NCBI RefSeq assembly: GCF_019973375.1
Contig: NZ_BPTV01000001.1
Coordinates: forward strand, 2,435,104-2,499,103
Reading direction: 5' to 3'
DNA length: 64,000 bases
Source: Prevotella lacticifex
Lineage (GTDB): Bacteria > Bacteroidota > Bacteroidia > Bacteroidales > Bacteroidaceae
Under the pieces are notes generated by a model. It ran no database searches. It was given only the letters and a program-made list of their open reading frames with translations, and was not told where the DNA came from. Position numbers and translations under genes: made by a program. Positions within the stretch are counted from its first letter, which is position 1, and each line of letters starts with the position of its first letter. This document shows, piece after piece, positions 9,282 to 17,998 of this stretch.

Positions 9282-9959
9282 ATGAGAAAATTATTATTCC
9301 TGACAGTAGCGATACTGACAATTATCAGCCTTACCGTCTGTGCACAAAATACTTACATGGACGGTAGGGCATCGTATTATCACAACAGTCTTCACGGTAG
9401 GAAGATGGCCAACGGCCAGCGCTACAACCGCGACAGCATGACGTGTGCCCACCGCTCGCTGCCTTTCGGCACGCGGCTGAGAGTGACAAACCCCATGAAC
9501 GGCGAGCAGGTGATAGTGAAGGTCACCGACCGCGGACCGTATGTCCGTGGCCGTGTCATCGACCTGTCGTATGCCGCCGCACGCCGATTGGGCACCTTGC
9601 GGTCGGGGGTGGCGATGGTGCAGATAGAAATTCTGCCTGACGACAAGCCCGTACCCTACGATAGTCCTGACGTTCAGGAACTTCCGAAGGTTGAATATGG
9701 TGGTGCGGGAGTTTGCTATGAGTTCATTCCCGAATGGGAGAAGGTGAATACCAACCCTAATCCGAAACGGTTGCCGCGGAAGGTCAGCACACAGCCAAGG
9801 CACCGGCAGGGACACACAAAGTCAAAGGCAGTAGCCCAACAGCGACAGCAGGGCAGCCGCCAGCAGCAGAACCAGCAGCCGGCAAAGAAGCAAAGCGGAA
9901 GTGCATGGAGGAGTTTCTTCGACAAGGTGAAGAACGGTGTGGCCGGACTCTTCGACTAA
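9282..9959 (+). CDS. RlpA-like double-psi beta-barrel exported protein
   Basis: 225 residues. A signal peptide (hydrophobic core ending in VCA near residue 21) is followed by an RlpA/DPBB domain: DGRASYYHNSLHGRKMANG, then FGTRLRVTNP, then VTDRGPYVRGRVIDLS with its conserved Asp-Arg-Gly-Pro. RlpA proteins are septal peptidoglycan hydrolases or binders. The C-terminal 70 residues are basic and very rich in Q and K, with no SPOR domain in sight, so substrate targeting may differ from E. coli RlpA. It lies 5 bases behind gdhA, probably a read-through gene. Confidence 0.88.
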   Translation: MRKLLFLTVAILTIISLTVCAQNTYMDGRASYYHNSLHGRKMANGQRYNRDSMTCAHRSLPFGTRLRVTNPMNGEQVIVKVTDRGPYVRGRVIDLSYAAARRLGTLRSGVAMVQIEILPDDKPVPYDSPDVQELPKVEYGGAGVCYEFIPEWEKVNTNPNPKRLPRKVSTQPRHRQGHTKSKAVAQQRQQGSRQQQNQQPAKKQSGSAWRSFFDKVKNGVAGLFD

Positions 9960-10042
9960 TACATTTATAATCAAAGAGTCCCGTAGTCTATAACGAAGGT
10001 GCTTTTCTTCGCCAAGACAGGACAAAAAAGATAAAAACCGAA

Positions 10043-10660
10043 ATGAAGAAGAAAAGGATAATGACCGGGATGGCGGCTCTCGCTATGACCATAGCGGCAG
10101 GTGCGCAGACCCACGGCGGATATTTCGTCGGGAAAAATTACGTATCTTACTGCGACTCGCTGATGAACGGTGCCGACGCGGCGACGTTCGTCGACCTCGG
10201 ACACGGCTATGCCAAAGACAAGAGCCACGTCTACAAGGACGGTGGCATCTTGTCGTTTGTCGACCCCGCCACATTCGCCGTAAAGGACGGTGCGGTAGCA
10301 GCAGAGAAGCCCAAGAAAGATAAAGCGGCTACTGCTGACAAGCAGCAGAAAGCTGTTTCATCCGACAGCAACGACGGCAATACTCTTCTCGACCATATCC
10401 TTGGTACCGACGAACCCGGTAACAGATATGTCATTGACGGACAGACGGTTACCTACAACGGAAAGACGGTTAAAGGTGCCGATGCCGCCACATTTAAATA
10501 TGTGGGCGGCGATTATGCCGCCGACAAGCATCACGGCTACTACAAAGGGCGCATACTGAAGGATGCCTGGGGAACGGGCTATCTCAGGTATAAGGGCAAC
10601 GGAACTGCCTACGACGGTGTCCACTACTACAGCAACGGCCTCCCCGTCGACCGCGACTAA
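10043..10660 (+). CDS. DKNYY-repeat exported protein
   Basis: 205 residues with a signal peptide (KKKR, hydrophobic core, GAQ cleavage near residue 22). Two similar units follow, around residues 33-72 and 133-180, each with a GADAATF segment and a DKxHxYxxGxIL-type end (AKDKSHVYKDGGIL and ADKHHGYYKGRIL). This is the pattern of DKNYY-family proteins, which are extracytoplasmic and of unknown function. A lysine- and alanine-rich linker separates the units. It sits 83 bases behind the RlpA-like gene on the same strand and may share its transcript. Confidence 0.75.
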   Translation: MKKKRIMTGMAALAMTIAAGAQTHGGYFVGKNYVSYCDSLMNGADAATFVDLGHGYAKDKSHVYKDGGILSFVDPATFAVKDGAVAAEKPKKDKAATADKQQKAVSSDSNDGNTLLDHILGTDEPGNRYVIDGQTVTYNGKTVKGADAATFKYVGGDYAADKHHGYYKGRILKDAWGTGYLRYKGNGTAYDGVHYYSNGLPVDRD

Positions 10661-10699
10661 CAAACATGCAGCAATGTACGTTTGCAGGTGTTAGTTACA

Positions 10700-10850
10700 T
10701 TGGCAACACATTGATAATTAATAAGTTGCACGCATCCGCTGTAGGGGCGGGGTTTATCCCCGTCCTACTGCAACGGACAAGAATTGAAGTAAATACCCCG
10801 TAGCTGCGAGGGTGGTGATAAATCCCACCCCAACTGATGGCCGAGTGCTG
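10700..10850. repeat. Hairpin repeat, locus 3
   Basis: GTAGGGGCGGGGTTTATCCCC at about 10741 (longer motif not quoted), then the ACGGACAAGAATTGAAGTAA linker and a partner GGTGGTGATAAATCCCACCCC. Same family and order as the 11.6-kb locus. It leads directly into the long repeat copy B. Confidence 0.75.
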
Positions 10851-11485
10851 CAATCATCTTTGTATCAGAGGTTAGCGCAGATATTCGGCAGATTTAGGGG
10901 ACCATCAACGGACAAACGGTACAGGGCGGTTGCAGGGGCGACCCTCGTGGCCGTCCGGTCGGTCGTCAGACCGAATCTCTGCAATTTTACCTACGACGAC
11001 ATTATACTTATCTGTTATCGGCAGCCGCACCTAACCCTACCTACCGCCCCATCAAGTGGTTAGGTGCAGTTCGTAATCTCTCTCTCGCTAAGCCGCCAGC
11101 CCGCAATGATTCCGCGAAGGATTTTTAGGCTCCTTGGCGTATCCTTTGCGGTCTTTGCGGCTTTGCGAGGGATTTCCCCTGCCACTACCAGCCCCAACGG
11201 GGCTGAATCGTCAATAACCCCGGACTAAGCGAGCGATAGCGAGCGCAGTCCGGGGAAGAAGGATGCAGACAGCTAAACATTCAGTGCCTCGAAGACGCAC
11301 AATAGCACGTAGTGCGCAAAGTCATGATGCAACGGTCATTATGCGCGTACCGCTATTCAACCTCTTCGAGGCTGGTCGTGGATATCTTGCGGCCGCGTTT
11401 TACCCCAGACTGCGGTCGCTGCGCTCCCTTAGTCCGGGGTTACTGAGAATTAAGCCCCGTCGGGGCTTTGCATGGCAGAGGAAAA
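10851..11485. repeat. Long dispersed structured repeat, copy B
   Basis: Second copy of the roughly 620-base unit at 6490-7110, with the same nested hairpins: CCCCGGACT...AGTCCGGGG near 11217-11255, CCCCAACGGGGC, and CCCCAGACT...AGTCCGGGG near 11403-11440. The middle hairpin segment (10933-11060) has diverged or been replaced relative to copy A. Confidence 0.8.
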
Positions 11486-11549
11486 ACACAATTGCGGTGT
11501 AGGATGGGAAAAATTCCAAGGCCGTCCTACTGTGAACGAGCGCTACAAC

Positions 11550-11750
11550 CTCGTTGATAATCCATTGATAACCAATATGTTGCACACATCCACCGTAGGG
11601 GCGGGGTTTATCCCCGTCCTACTGCAACGGACAAGAATTGAAGTAAATGCCCCGCAGCGGCGAGGGTGGGGATAAACCCCACCCCTACGTTGGCCGAGTG
11701 CTACAATCACGTTGGTAATCCACTGATAATTAATGTATTGCACGCGGCCG
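11550..11750. repeat. Hairpin repeat, locus 4
   Basis: A GGGGTTTATCCCC module at about 11603 and a GGGGATAAACCCC module at about 11667 in opposite orientation, with the TTGATAATCCATTGATAACC linker on the left and TGGTAATCCACTGATAATTA on the right. No gene in the gap. Confidence 0.8.
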
Positions 11751-11815
11751 TGGAATTTCCCCATTCTACTACCACAAATGAAATTGAAAACAGATATAAC
11801 ACCGCGATGCAAGGG

Positions 11816-12556
11816 TTATTGATTTTTGTTAGGACAGACCATCTTGCTGTTGAAAACGGCCTCGCTGACGAGACGGCCACGGAGGGAGCGCACACGTGGG
11901 AATGAACGGAAGTAGTCGTCGGTGGTCCGCACCCACCAATGGGCATCGACATTACGCAGACTACTGAGGCGACGTTCGAGGTCGGCGGCATAACTCGGGT
12001 TCACCGACGAGAGGAAGAAGGTGCCGTTTTTCATGCGCAGACCGAGCACGAGATAGGAAGATGGACGCTGCGCGGCACGCGGCTGCCAGTTCTTGGTTTG
12101 CGTTATGACGGAGATATGGCGCCCGAATTTACGGTTGAAGGCATCCATCATCCCACGAAAAACGATGCCATGGGGAGCTGAATCCTTTAGGCCGGTGTAG
12201 GCAATGCTGTAGTGGATCATCTCGTGAACCATCACATCCTCCACCTGGTCGTCGGTCATAAGGTAATAGTCGGTAATGCCTATGCGCTGGTCCCTGACCT
12301 TACCTGGGATATGAATTTGGCCACTGAGGACTTTCAGGGCTTGGATTCCGGAAAGTCCATGACGCGAGAAACGGCAGGTGAAATAGCCGAGACGCGTGCG
12401 CGAATGCGACACACGGATATCGGGTTCGGGAAGTTTCCCGTCGAAATACTTCACATTACAGTCGCGGAAGAGGTTTATTAAGTTTTCCTTGTTTATTTCC
12501 ATAAGATTTACTCTGATTTCCCAGCGGCGCAGTTGCCCGTCGGGAGGGGGTGTCAT
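11816..12556 (-). CDS. SprT-like zinc metallopeptidase
   Basis: 246 residues. HEMIH at residues 111-115 plus a downstream His in DSAPHGIVFRGMM (about 129) give the SprT-like HExxH...H zinc site. Related proteins (SprT, Spartan, Wss1) include DNA-protein crosslink proteases, but the target here is unknown. It starts 2 bases after the stop of the RecD-like helicase, so the two form one operon, which supports a DNA-maintenance role. Met19 at 12502 (MEINKENL) is an alternative start; the upstream ATG is kept because of the tight coupling. No C-terminal zinc ribbon is obvious. Confidence 0.85.
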   Translation of the reverse strand: MTPPPDGQLRRWEIRVNLMEINKENLINLFRDCNVKYFDGKLPEPDIRVSHSRTRLGYFTCRFSRHGLSGIQALKVLSGQIHIPGKVRDQRIGITDYYLMTDDQVEDVMVHEMIHYSIAYTGLKDSAPHGIVFRGMMDAFNRKFGRHISVITQTKNWQPRAAQRPSSYLVLGLRMKNGTFFLSSVNPSYAADLERRLSSLRNVDAHWWVRTTDDYFRSFPRVRSLRGRLVSEAVFNSKMVCPNKNQ

Positions 12557-12558
12557 TG

Positions 12559-13989
12559 TTATTCATCGGCAGGCTCCGACCGGTGAAGTGTCTGACGCTC
12601 AGGCCAATTGACGAGATAGAGATGACCCGTGGCCCGCGTGAAGGCGGTGTAGAGCCAGTGGATATAATCGGGGCCAATCATATCGTCAGTGAGGTAGCCC
12701 TGGTCGACGAACACATCGGTCCACTGTCCGCCCTGCGCCTTATGGCAGGTGACGGCATAGCCGAATTTCACCTGTAGGGCGTTATAATAGGCATCCTCGC
12801 GTAGCCCTTTCATCCTGTCGGCCTTCAACGGAATATCGGCATAGTCGTCCATGACGGCATTAAACAGCTTTTCGTTCTGCTCACGGGTGAGGGCCGGCGA
12901 CTCCGACGTCAGCGCGTCGAGGATTACCGTCGTATCGAGTTCAAAGTTGTCGTAGTCGGGAAATTCCAATGACACATCGGCAAAATGAAAGCCGTAGAGA
13001 TCGCGGAAGTTGCTAACCCTGCGGACGATACCGCGGTCACCATTGGCGATGAAGGCCACGGGGGCCTTCAGTTTTGGGTCGAGATATTTGTTCCGCACCA
13101 CCATAAGGATATCGCCAGTGGACAGCGGTTCCTCACGGTCGAGGATGGTATTCCGGATTCCCTGGTTGTAGACGTTGGCACGCTTGTTGCTTCGGGTGAT
13201 GATGATGGTGTCGTCCATTCCCGCGGTGCCGTAGCTCGTACTTATCTGTTCGATAAGCTCATTGCCGGGGACGACCCTCACATCGGGAAACGACGTATCG
13301 ACCGCCACCGCCGTATCGCCGCTGTCGATGAGCGTGCGCAGGGCCGTGGCATTATGGAGGATGCCCGACCGGCTGCCCTGTCGGACGACGGTGCGCAGGT
13401 CGCACTCATGGACGTGAAGGCCGTAGGCACGGAGGACATCGGCGCTGAGGGCCGGACTTGCGGTCTCGCCGATGGGCGGCAGCTGCGCCATATCGCCGAC
13501 GAGGAGCATACGACAGTTGCGGCCGCTGTAGACATAGCTTATAAGGTCGTCGAGGAGCCGGCCGCTGCCAAAGGCACTCTCGTGGCCCATATTTGAAATC
13601 ATCGAGGCCTCATCGACGATAAAAAGGGTGTCGGCATATAGATTATCGTTGAGATTGAACGACCCGCCGGGACCCGAAAATGTCCGCTCACGGTATATTC
13701 TACGGTGGATGGTGAATGCCTCATGACCGCTGTTAAGTGCAAAAACCTTAGCGGCGCGGCCGGTGGGAGCCAGGAGCATGACCTTACGGCCGAGGCCGGT
13801 CATGGCCTTGACGATGGCACCGGCAAGGACGGTCTTACCCGTACCGGCGGAACCGCGGAGGACCATCACACTGTGCGGGTCGCGGTCGGTGAGGAACGAG
13901 GCAAACACCGACACGGCATCACGCTGCTCGGCGGTGGGAGTAAAATGGAACTCACCGAGGACACGGAATGTTATTTCGTCTTCAATCAT
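12559..13989 (-). CDS. RecD-like superfamily 1 DNA helicase
   Basis: 476 residues from the ATG at 13989, chosen because a consensus promoter ends about 30 bases upstream, so a longer frame would begin before transcription. Walker A GSAGTGKT (residues 46-53), Walker B DEAS (about 126-129) and the C-terminal UvrD/RecD-type motif VTCHKAQGGQWTDV (about 412) followed by YTAFTRA identify an SF1B RecD/Dda-like helicase. It lacks a RecBCD-type context and is shorter than RecD2, so it is likely a stand-alone 5'-3' helicase for repair or replication restart. First gene of an operon with the SprT-like protease. Confidence 0.88.
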   Translation of the reverse strand: MIEDEITFRVLGEFHFTPTAEQRDAVSVFASFLTDRDPHSVMVLRGSAGTGKTVLAGAIVKAMTGLGRKVMLLAPTGRAAKVFALNSGHEAFTIHRRIYRERTFSGPGGSFNLNDNLYADTLFIVDEASMISNMGHESAFGSGRLLDDLISYVYSGRNCRMLLVGDMAQLPPIGETASPALSADVLRAYGLHVHECDLRTVVRQGSRSGILHNATALRTLIDSGDTAVAVDTSFPDVRVVPGNELIEQISTSYGTAGMDDTIIITRSNKRANVYNQGIRNTILDREEPLSTGDILMVVRNKYLDPKLKAPVAFIANGDRGIVRRVSNFRDLYGFHFADVSLEFPDYDNFELDTTVILDALTSESPALTREQNEKLFNAVMDDYADIPLKADRMKGLREDAYYNALQVKFGYAVTCHKAQGGQWTDVFVDQGYLTDDMIGPDYIHWLYTAFTRATGHLYLVNWPERQTLHRSEPADE

Positions 13990-14011
13990 TATTCTTTCGG
14001 AAAAATATTTG

Positions 14012-14050
14012 TACCTTTGCAAAGGTAATGTAAATCGAAGAAAATACAAA
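14012..14050 (-). promoter_or_regulatory. Palindromic divergent promoter region
   Basis: TTTG (14050-14047), 19 bases and TACCTTTG (14027-14020) form the minus-strand promoter of the helicase operon. The -7 box is half of a perfect 16-bp palindrome, TACCTTTGCAAAGGTA (14012-14027), so the plus strand also has a TACCTTTG box facing the DUF3822-rsmD operon, though its -33 box is weak. Confidence 0.75.
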
Positions 14051-14062
14051 ACGATTGGCATA

Positions 14063-14152
14063 ATGAAATTCAACGTTAACTATATTCTCATCGTCTGCGT
14101 AGTGGTATTGCTGCTGCTGTGCGCCCTGAGCATAATATATCCCAACAGCTGA
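14063..14152 (+). CDS. 29-residue single-pass membrane peptide
   Basis: ATG at 14063, stop TGA at 14150-14152. The peptide has a short polar start (MKFNVNY), a long hydrophobic helix rich in I, V, L and C, and ends in YPNS. Its stop overlaps the ATG of the DUF3822 gene by one base (TGATG), so translation is probably coupled. It is the first frame after the plus-strand -7 box. It may be a real small membrane protein or a leader peptide that sets DUF3822 translation; coding status is inferred. Confidence 0.5.
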   Translation: MKFNVNYILIVCVVVLLLLCALSIIYPNS

Positions 14153-14955
14153 TGGACGCCGAGAACACTAAAAACGTGAGACAGCGGCTGACCCTGCGCC
14201 TGAGCCGAACGACGATGGCTTTCGCCGCCGGTAACCCGAAGATTGACGGGAAACTGGTCTATGAGCCCTACCCTACCAACGGCAGCATATCGCTGTCGGC
14301 AAATCTGCGTGCGGCCTTCGGCGAGTCGGAACTGCTCAGGAAAGGCAGCCAGAGCGCCCTGCTGCTCACCGACTGTACGGTGATGCTCGTACCGCAGGAG
14401 GAATACGACGAGGCACAGGCCCCGAAGCTGTACCGATATACCGTAGGAGGCCATGACAACGACGATATCGCGAGGGCGGCGATACCGGAACTCGGTGTAA
14501 CGGCGGTATTTGCGGTGAACCACGACGTGAGGGTGGTATTGCAGGATCATTTCAGCCGTCTGAACATCCTGCCCGTCATTCTGCCCGTCTGGCGCCATCT
14601 GTACCGAAAGGCGTTTACCGGCGCAAGAGCGAAACTCTTCGCCTATTTCCACGATAAACGGCTGAATATCTTCCGCTTTGAGCACGCCCGCTTCGCTTAT
14701 GCCAACATTTTCGACTGTGAGCATGCCCACGATGCGCTGTACTTTATATTATATGTATGGAAAATGCTCGGCATGGACAACAGCAACGACGAATTGCACC
14801 TCGTGGGCGATATTCCTCATGTCGACTGGCTGAAGGAGAGTATGGCGAAATATATCAAACGGACATACATCATCAACCAGGCTGCCGACTTCGATCTCAA
14901 CGCCATGGCAAAGCGCGACGACATACCTTACGACATAAAGACGCTGTATCTTTGA
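14152..14955 (+). CDS. DUF3822 family protein
   Basis: 267 residues. The sequence and its position directly before rsmD match the Bacteroidetes DUF3822 family. The fold family is ASKHA-like by literature; no catalytic role is established and no clear catalytic motif can be read here. The start at 14152 overlaps the preceding small frame's stop by one base; a GTG at 14119 would overlap more and is less likely. rsmD begins 18 bases after the stop. No signal peptide or membrane segment, so it should be cytoplasmic. Confidence 0.75.
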   Translation: MDAENTKNVRQRLTLRLSRTTMAFAAGNPKIDGKLVYEPYPTNGSISLSANLRAAFGESELLRKGSQSALLLTDCTVMLVPQEEYDEAQAPKLYRYTVGGHDNDDIARAAIPELGVTAVFAVNHDVRVVLQDHFSRLNILPVILPVWRHLYRKAFTGARAKLFAYFHDKRLNIFRFEHARFAYANIFDCEHAHDALYFILYVWKMLGMDNSNDELHLVGDIPHVDWLKESMAKYIKRTYIINQAADFDLNAMAKRDDIPYDIKTLYL

Positions 14956-14973
14956 ACCAATAAAAAGAAAAAA

Positions 14974-15513
14974 ATGAGGGTTATTACAGGAATATACAAG
15001 GGAAGAAGATTCGATATTCCCAAGACGTTCAAGGCCAGACCGACAACGGATTTTGCCAAGGAGAATATCTTCAATGTGCTGATGGGATACATCGACTTCG
15101 ACGGTGCCGAGGCCTTAGACCTCTTCGCAGGAACGGGGAGCATCTCGCTCGAACTGCTGTCGAGGGGCTGCAAGGAGGTCGTGAGCGTGGAGAAAGACCG
15201 CGATCACGCACGGTTTATCAGCCAGTGTATGCAGAAAATAGGGGCAAAGAACGATGTCCTCGTACGTGGCGACGTATTCAAATTCCTGAAAGGATGCCAC
15301 AGGCAGTTCGACTTTATCTTCGCCGACCCGCCCTACGCGCTGCCAGAGCTGCCGACGATACCATCGCTGATCTTCGACTGTGGGGTGCTGAAGCCCGGTG
15401 GCGTACTGGTTTTCGAGCATGGCAAGCACAACGAATTTTCCACCCTGCCGCACTTCAGGGAGCACCGCGAATACGGTTCCGTCAACTTCTCCATCTTCAC
15501 TTTAGAAGAATAA
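14974..15513 (+). CDS. rsmD: 16S rRNA (guanine(966)-N2)-methyltransferase RsmD
   Basis: Methylates G966 of 16S rRNA using S-adenosylmethionine. At 179 residues it has the usual length. The order of motifs is typical: N-terminal GIYKGRRFD and ARPTTDFAKENIFN, SAM-binding DLFAGTGSISLE (about 49-60), and the catalytic DPPY near residue 117. It is the last gene of the small-peptide/DUF3822/rsmD operon. Confidence 0.94.
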   Translation: MRVITGIYKGRRFDIPKTFKARPTTDFAKENIFNVLMGYIDFDGAEALDLFAGTGSISLELLSRGCKEVVSVEKDRDHARFISQCMQKIGAKNDVLVRGDVFKFLKGCHRQFDFIFADPPYALPELPTIPSLIFDCGVLKPGGVLVFEHGKHNEFSTLPHFREHREYGSVNFSIFTLEE

Positions 15514-15982
15514 CGGTGCAGCGGACATTTCACGTTGGTGACCAGAACAGATCAAAATGGCGGAAAACGCATAGTGGTAACACCCCATATATCGGGCTGA
15601 TACTAAGATGTTTGGGTGATATCCGGATATGTACGCACATATCCGGGCATTGGACATATATTGAGATTCTTGAGAGACAATCGCACTAAGGACTGAGCAC
15701 CGGCACTAACAAGGGCTAATTATAATATGTGTGGGATTACGGATCTTTCATTTAAATTTTGACCAACATGGCATGAATGTAGCCTTGATAGCCTCCGACA
15801 GATGCTTACTACATACCATGGTGTATATGCTATGACTCTTCTCATTAGTCTGTATTATTTAGTAGGGTCATGGAGCAACGAAAGATTACCAATAACAAGT
15901 TGTCAAGATAATTCATATTATTTCATCTTTTGCATCGTCTTTGTACAGTGCTGATTATCAACGTGTTACTAATACATGCCAT
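15514..15982. other. Intergenic stretch with a diverged repeat
   Basis: No gene. 15651-15745 (CATTGGACATATATTGAGAT, GAGCACCGGCACTAACA, TATAATATGTGTGGGATTAC) resembles 19192-19290 and in part 18085-18160, a dispersed family that elsewhere precedes the promoter-bearing repeat. Confidence 0.5.
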
Positions 15983-16098
15983 TTTGCGTTCTAAAACGGT
16001 CCGTTTGGGGATGCAAAACGGACCGTTTCGCAAGCTGAAACGGACCGTTTGGGAAGCCGAAATGATATGTTTGGGAATGGTGTAAAGATATTTCGATA
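15983..16098. repeat. AAACGGWCCGTTT palindrome array, locus 1
   Basis: Three copies of AAACGGTCCGTTT/AAACGGACCGTTT at a spacing of 22-25 bases, joined by GCAAAACGG and CGCAAGCTG linkers. The tail GATATGTTTGGGAATGGTGT (then AAAGATATTTCG) recurs at 27867-27910. Related arrays are at 27.8, 37.7 and 51.6 kb. Confidence 0.85.
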
Positions 16099-16254
16099 TT
16101 AGTTTGTTGTTGCGTTGTCCTTTCCGAGCTACAAGTATAATAGAGAAAGCACTATGATGTTGATTAATCTCTGCATCCATAGTATTCACCAAGAGATTTT
16201 TAATCTTAGTGAGATATAAAATGCCCTAAGCTACATTTCCTGACTTCGTCAATA

Positions 16255-16343
16255 CGTAACCCTAAATTGCTGAAAAAAGCGTATAACTAATTGATAACCA
16301 ATGTTGTCAATTCATTCAACCAAAGATGTGATGAAGTCAGGAG
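16255..16343. repeat. 89-bp direct repeat, left copy
   Basis: Matches 17994-18082 without gaps, with about 11 differences in 89 bases. The pair brackets the AAA/DUF4143 ATPase gene and its upstream array; the right copy begins at the ATPase stop codon. Confidence 0.85.
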
Positions 16344-16494
16344 AATCTGCACACGTGGCAGTAGGATGGGGATAGAACCCACTCCTACATTGGATTGGCG
16401 TAGCACCATGCCACCCTTGCAACTGCGCCGTGCCACATGTCCGTTGTGCCGCCCTAATAATCATGCACAATGCAAATGGCCATTGTTGTCACTC

Positions 16495-16622
16495 TTATTT
16501 GCTGACGATAAACAAATCCATCCTATTTTATTTGCTGGCAATAAACAAATCTGCCTATTTTTATTTATTGCCAATAAATAAATCCGCCTATTTTTATTTG
16601 CTGCCAATAAACAAATCCTCTA
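16495..16622. repeat. 31-33-bp tandem repeat, four units
   Basis: Units start at 16495, 16526, 16558 and 16591. Each carries ATTTGCTGCCAATAAACAAA-like sequence whose ATTTG and CAAAT ends are inverted. The array ends 40 bases before the -33 box of the ATPase promoter, so it is well placed as a cluster of operator sites. An open frame across it gives a repetitive peptide (YLLPINKSA) that I regard as chance. Confidence 0.8.
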
Positions 16623-16661
16623 CAAACTTTTTTTATGAAATTCAAAAATCGGCATAATTGT

Positions 16662-16692
16662 TTTGCAGTCAGCGAATTAATTATTATCTTTG
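16662..16692 (+). promoter_or_regulatory. Promoter of the AAA/DUF4143 ATPase gene
   Basis: TTTG at 16662-16665, a 19-base spacer and TATCTTTG at 16685-16692. The ATG lies only 10 bases after the box, so the mRNA would have a leader of about 5 bases. Confidence 0.8.
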
Positions 16693-16702
16693 CAGAAAAG
16701 TT

Positions 16703-17998
16703 ATGATTAGCAAGGAAGTTTTTAAAACACTCATAAGAGAAGGGCAGGAACTCATCGGAGAGGTGGAGCTGAACGAGCGGCCATTCCGGTTCGAGGAGAA
16801 TGGCAGGTACGTGCTTGTCGGCATCCGTCAGGCGGGCAAGTCATACCTCCTCTATCAGCGTGCGCGGCAGATGCTCAAGGGAGGCACCGACCTTCGCGAC
16901 ATCGTGTATATCGATTTCGACGACGAGCGGTTGTTGGGAATCGGGGTCTCCGATCTCGACAGCATCTTGCAGGCTTATTATTCGGTGCGGTCAGAAAAGC
17001 CCATACTCTTCTTCGATGAGATACAGAATGTTTCGGGCTGGGAGCATTTTGCACGGCGACTTGCCAATCAGAAATACCAGGTGTATATCACGGGCAGCAA
17101 TGCGAAGATGCTCAGCCGTGATATTTCCACGACACTTGGCGGCCGCTATCTTGACGAGAAAGTTATGCCGTATTCGTTCAGCGAGTACCTCAGAGCCAAG
17201 GGCATCGTCTTAGACGACGGCTGGGAATATGGACGGCAGAAAAACGAGGTGCAACAGGCCTTCAACGATTATTTTTATTGGGGTGGTTTTCCCGAACTGC
17301 TGTTATATCACAACAAGAGAAAATGGCTGAATAATCTTTACGAAAAGATTATCTTGGGTGATGTAGTGCAGCGCAACGGCATAAAAAACGAGCAGGTCCT
17401 GCGGCTCGCCGTGAAGAAAATGGCCGAAAGCGTGAAGCAGCCGATGGCTTACAACCGGTTGGTGAATATGGTAAAGAGCACGGGACTATCGGCAAATACG
17501 GCCTCGATGATTGATTATATGCGGTATGTGCGGGAGGCCTGTCTGATGTTCACCGTCGAGAATTACGATTCGAAGTTCGTCGAGAGGGCTGTCAACAAAA
17601 AGCATTATTTCACGGATAATGGTTTGCTGAATATCTTTCTCACCGACCCGGAGACGTCGTTATTGGAGAATATCTGTGCCATTCAGCTATTCCGGCAGTA
17701 TGGCGCAATCGATGACAACTCGGTGGAGCCGCGATTCTTCTATTATTATAATAATGTGGAGGTGGACTTTTACGTGCCCGATGAGGCGTATGCCGTGCAG
17801 GTGTCGTATTCGCTCGCTAATCAGAGTACGAAGAAACGTGAGGTCAACGCCCTTGTGGCCCTCAACAAACTTCGTCCTCTTCGTAAAGCACAAATCGTCA
17901 CTTTCGACGAGGAAGAGACCATTGAGGCCGAAGGTCTGCATATCGGCGTTGTCCCAGTATGGAAGTGGTTGCTGACCCCAGACTTCAACAATGCGTAA
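16703..17998 (+). CDS. AAA family ATPase with DUF4143 domain
   Basis: 431 residues from the ATG at 16703; an upstream ATG would lie before the promoter. The N-terminal AAA_14-type ATPase shows GIRQAGKSYLL (Walker A), IVYIDFDDERL, the Walker B-like ILFFDEIQNV, and the sensor segment YITGSNAKMLS followed by TLGGRYLDEKVMPYSFSEY. The C-terminal half has the VDFYV segment of DUF4143, related to PD-(D/E)XK folds. Such ATPases are common in gut Bacteroidetes, often in many copies, with no proven role; a toxin-antitoxin or defence role has been suggested. Flanked by 89-bp direct repeats, preceded by a tandem array, transcribed alone. Confidence 0.9.
   Translation: MISKEVFKTLIREGQELIGEVELNERPFRFEENGRYVLVGIRQAGKSYLLYQRARQMLKGGTDLRDIVYIDFDDERLLGIGVSDLDSILQAYYSVRSEKPILFFDEIQNVSGWEHFARRLANQKYQVYITGSNAKMLSRDISTTLGGRYLDEKVMPYSFSEYLRAKGIVLDDGWEYGRQKNEVQQAFNDYFYWGGFPELLLYHNKRKWLNNLYEKIILGDVVQRNGIKNEQVLRLAVKKMAESVKQPMAYNRLVNMVKSTGLSANTASMIDYMRYVREACLMFTVENYDSKFVERAVNKKHYFTDNGLLNIFLTDPETSLLENICAIQLFRQYGAIDDNSVEPRFFYYYNNVEVDFYVPDEAYAVQVSYSLANQSTKKREVNALVALNKLRPLRKAQIVTFDEEETIEAEGLHIGVVPVWKWLLTPDFNNA

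Noticed and set aside
16430..16657. Frame encoding a repetitive YLLPINKSA peptide
   Set aside because: It only reflects the 31-33-bp tandem array and lies upstream of the promoter; no start signal.
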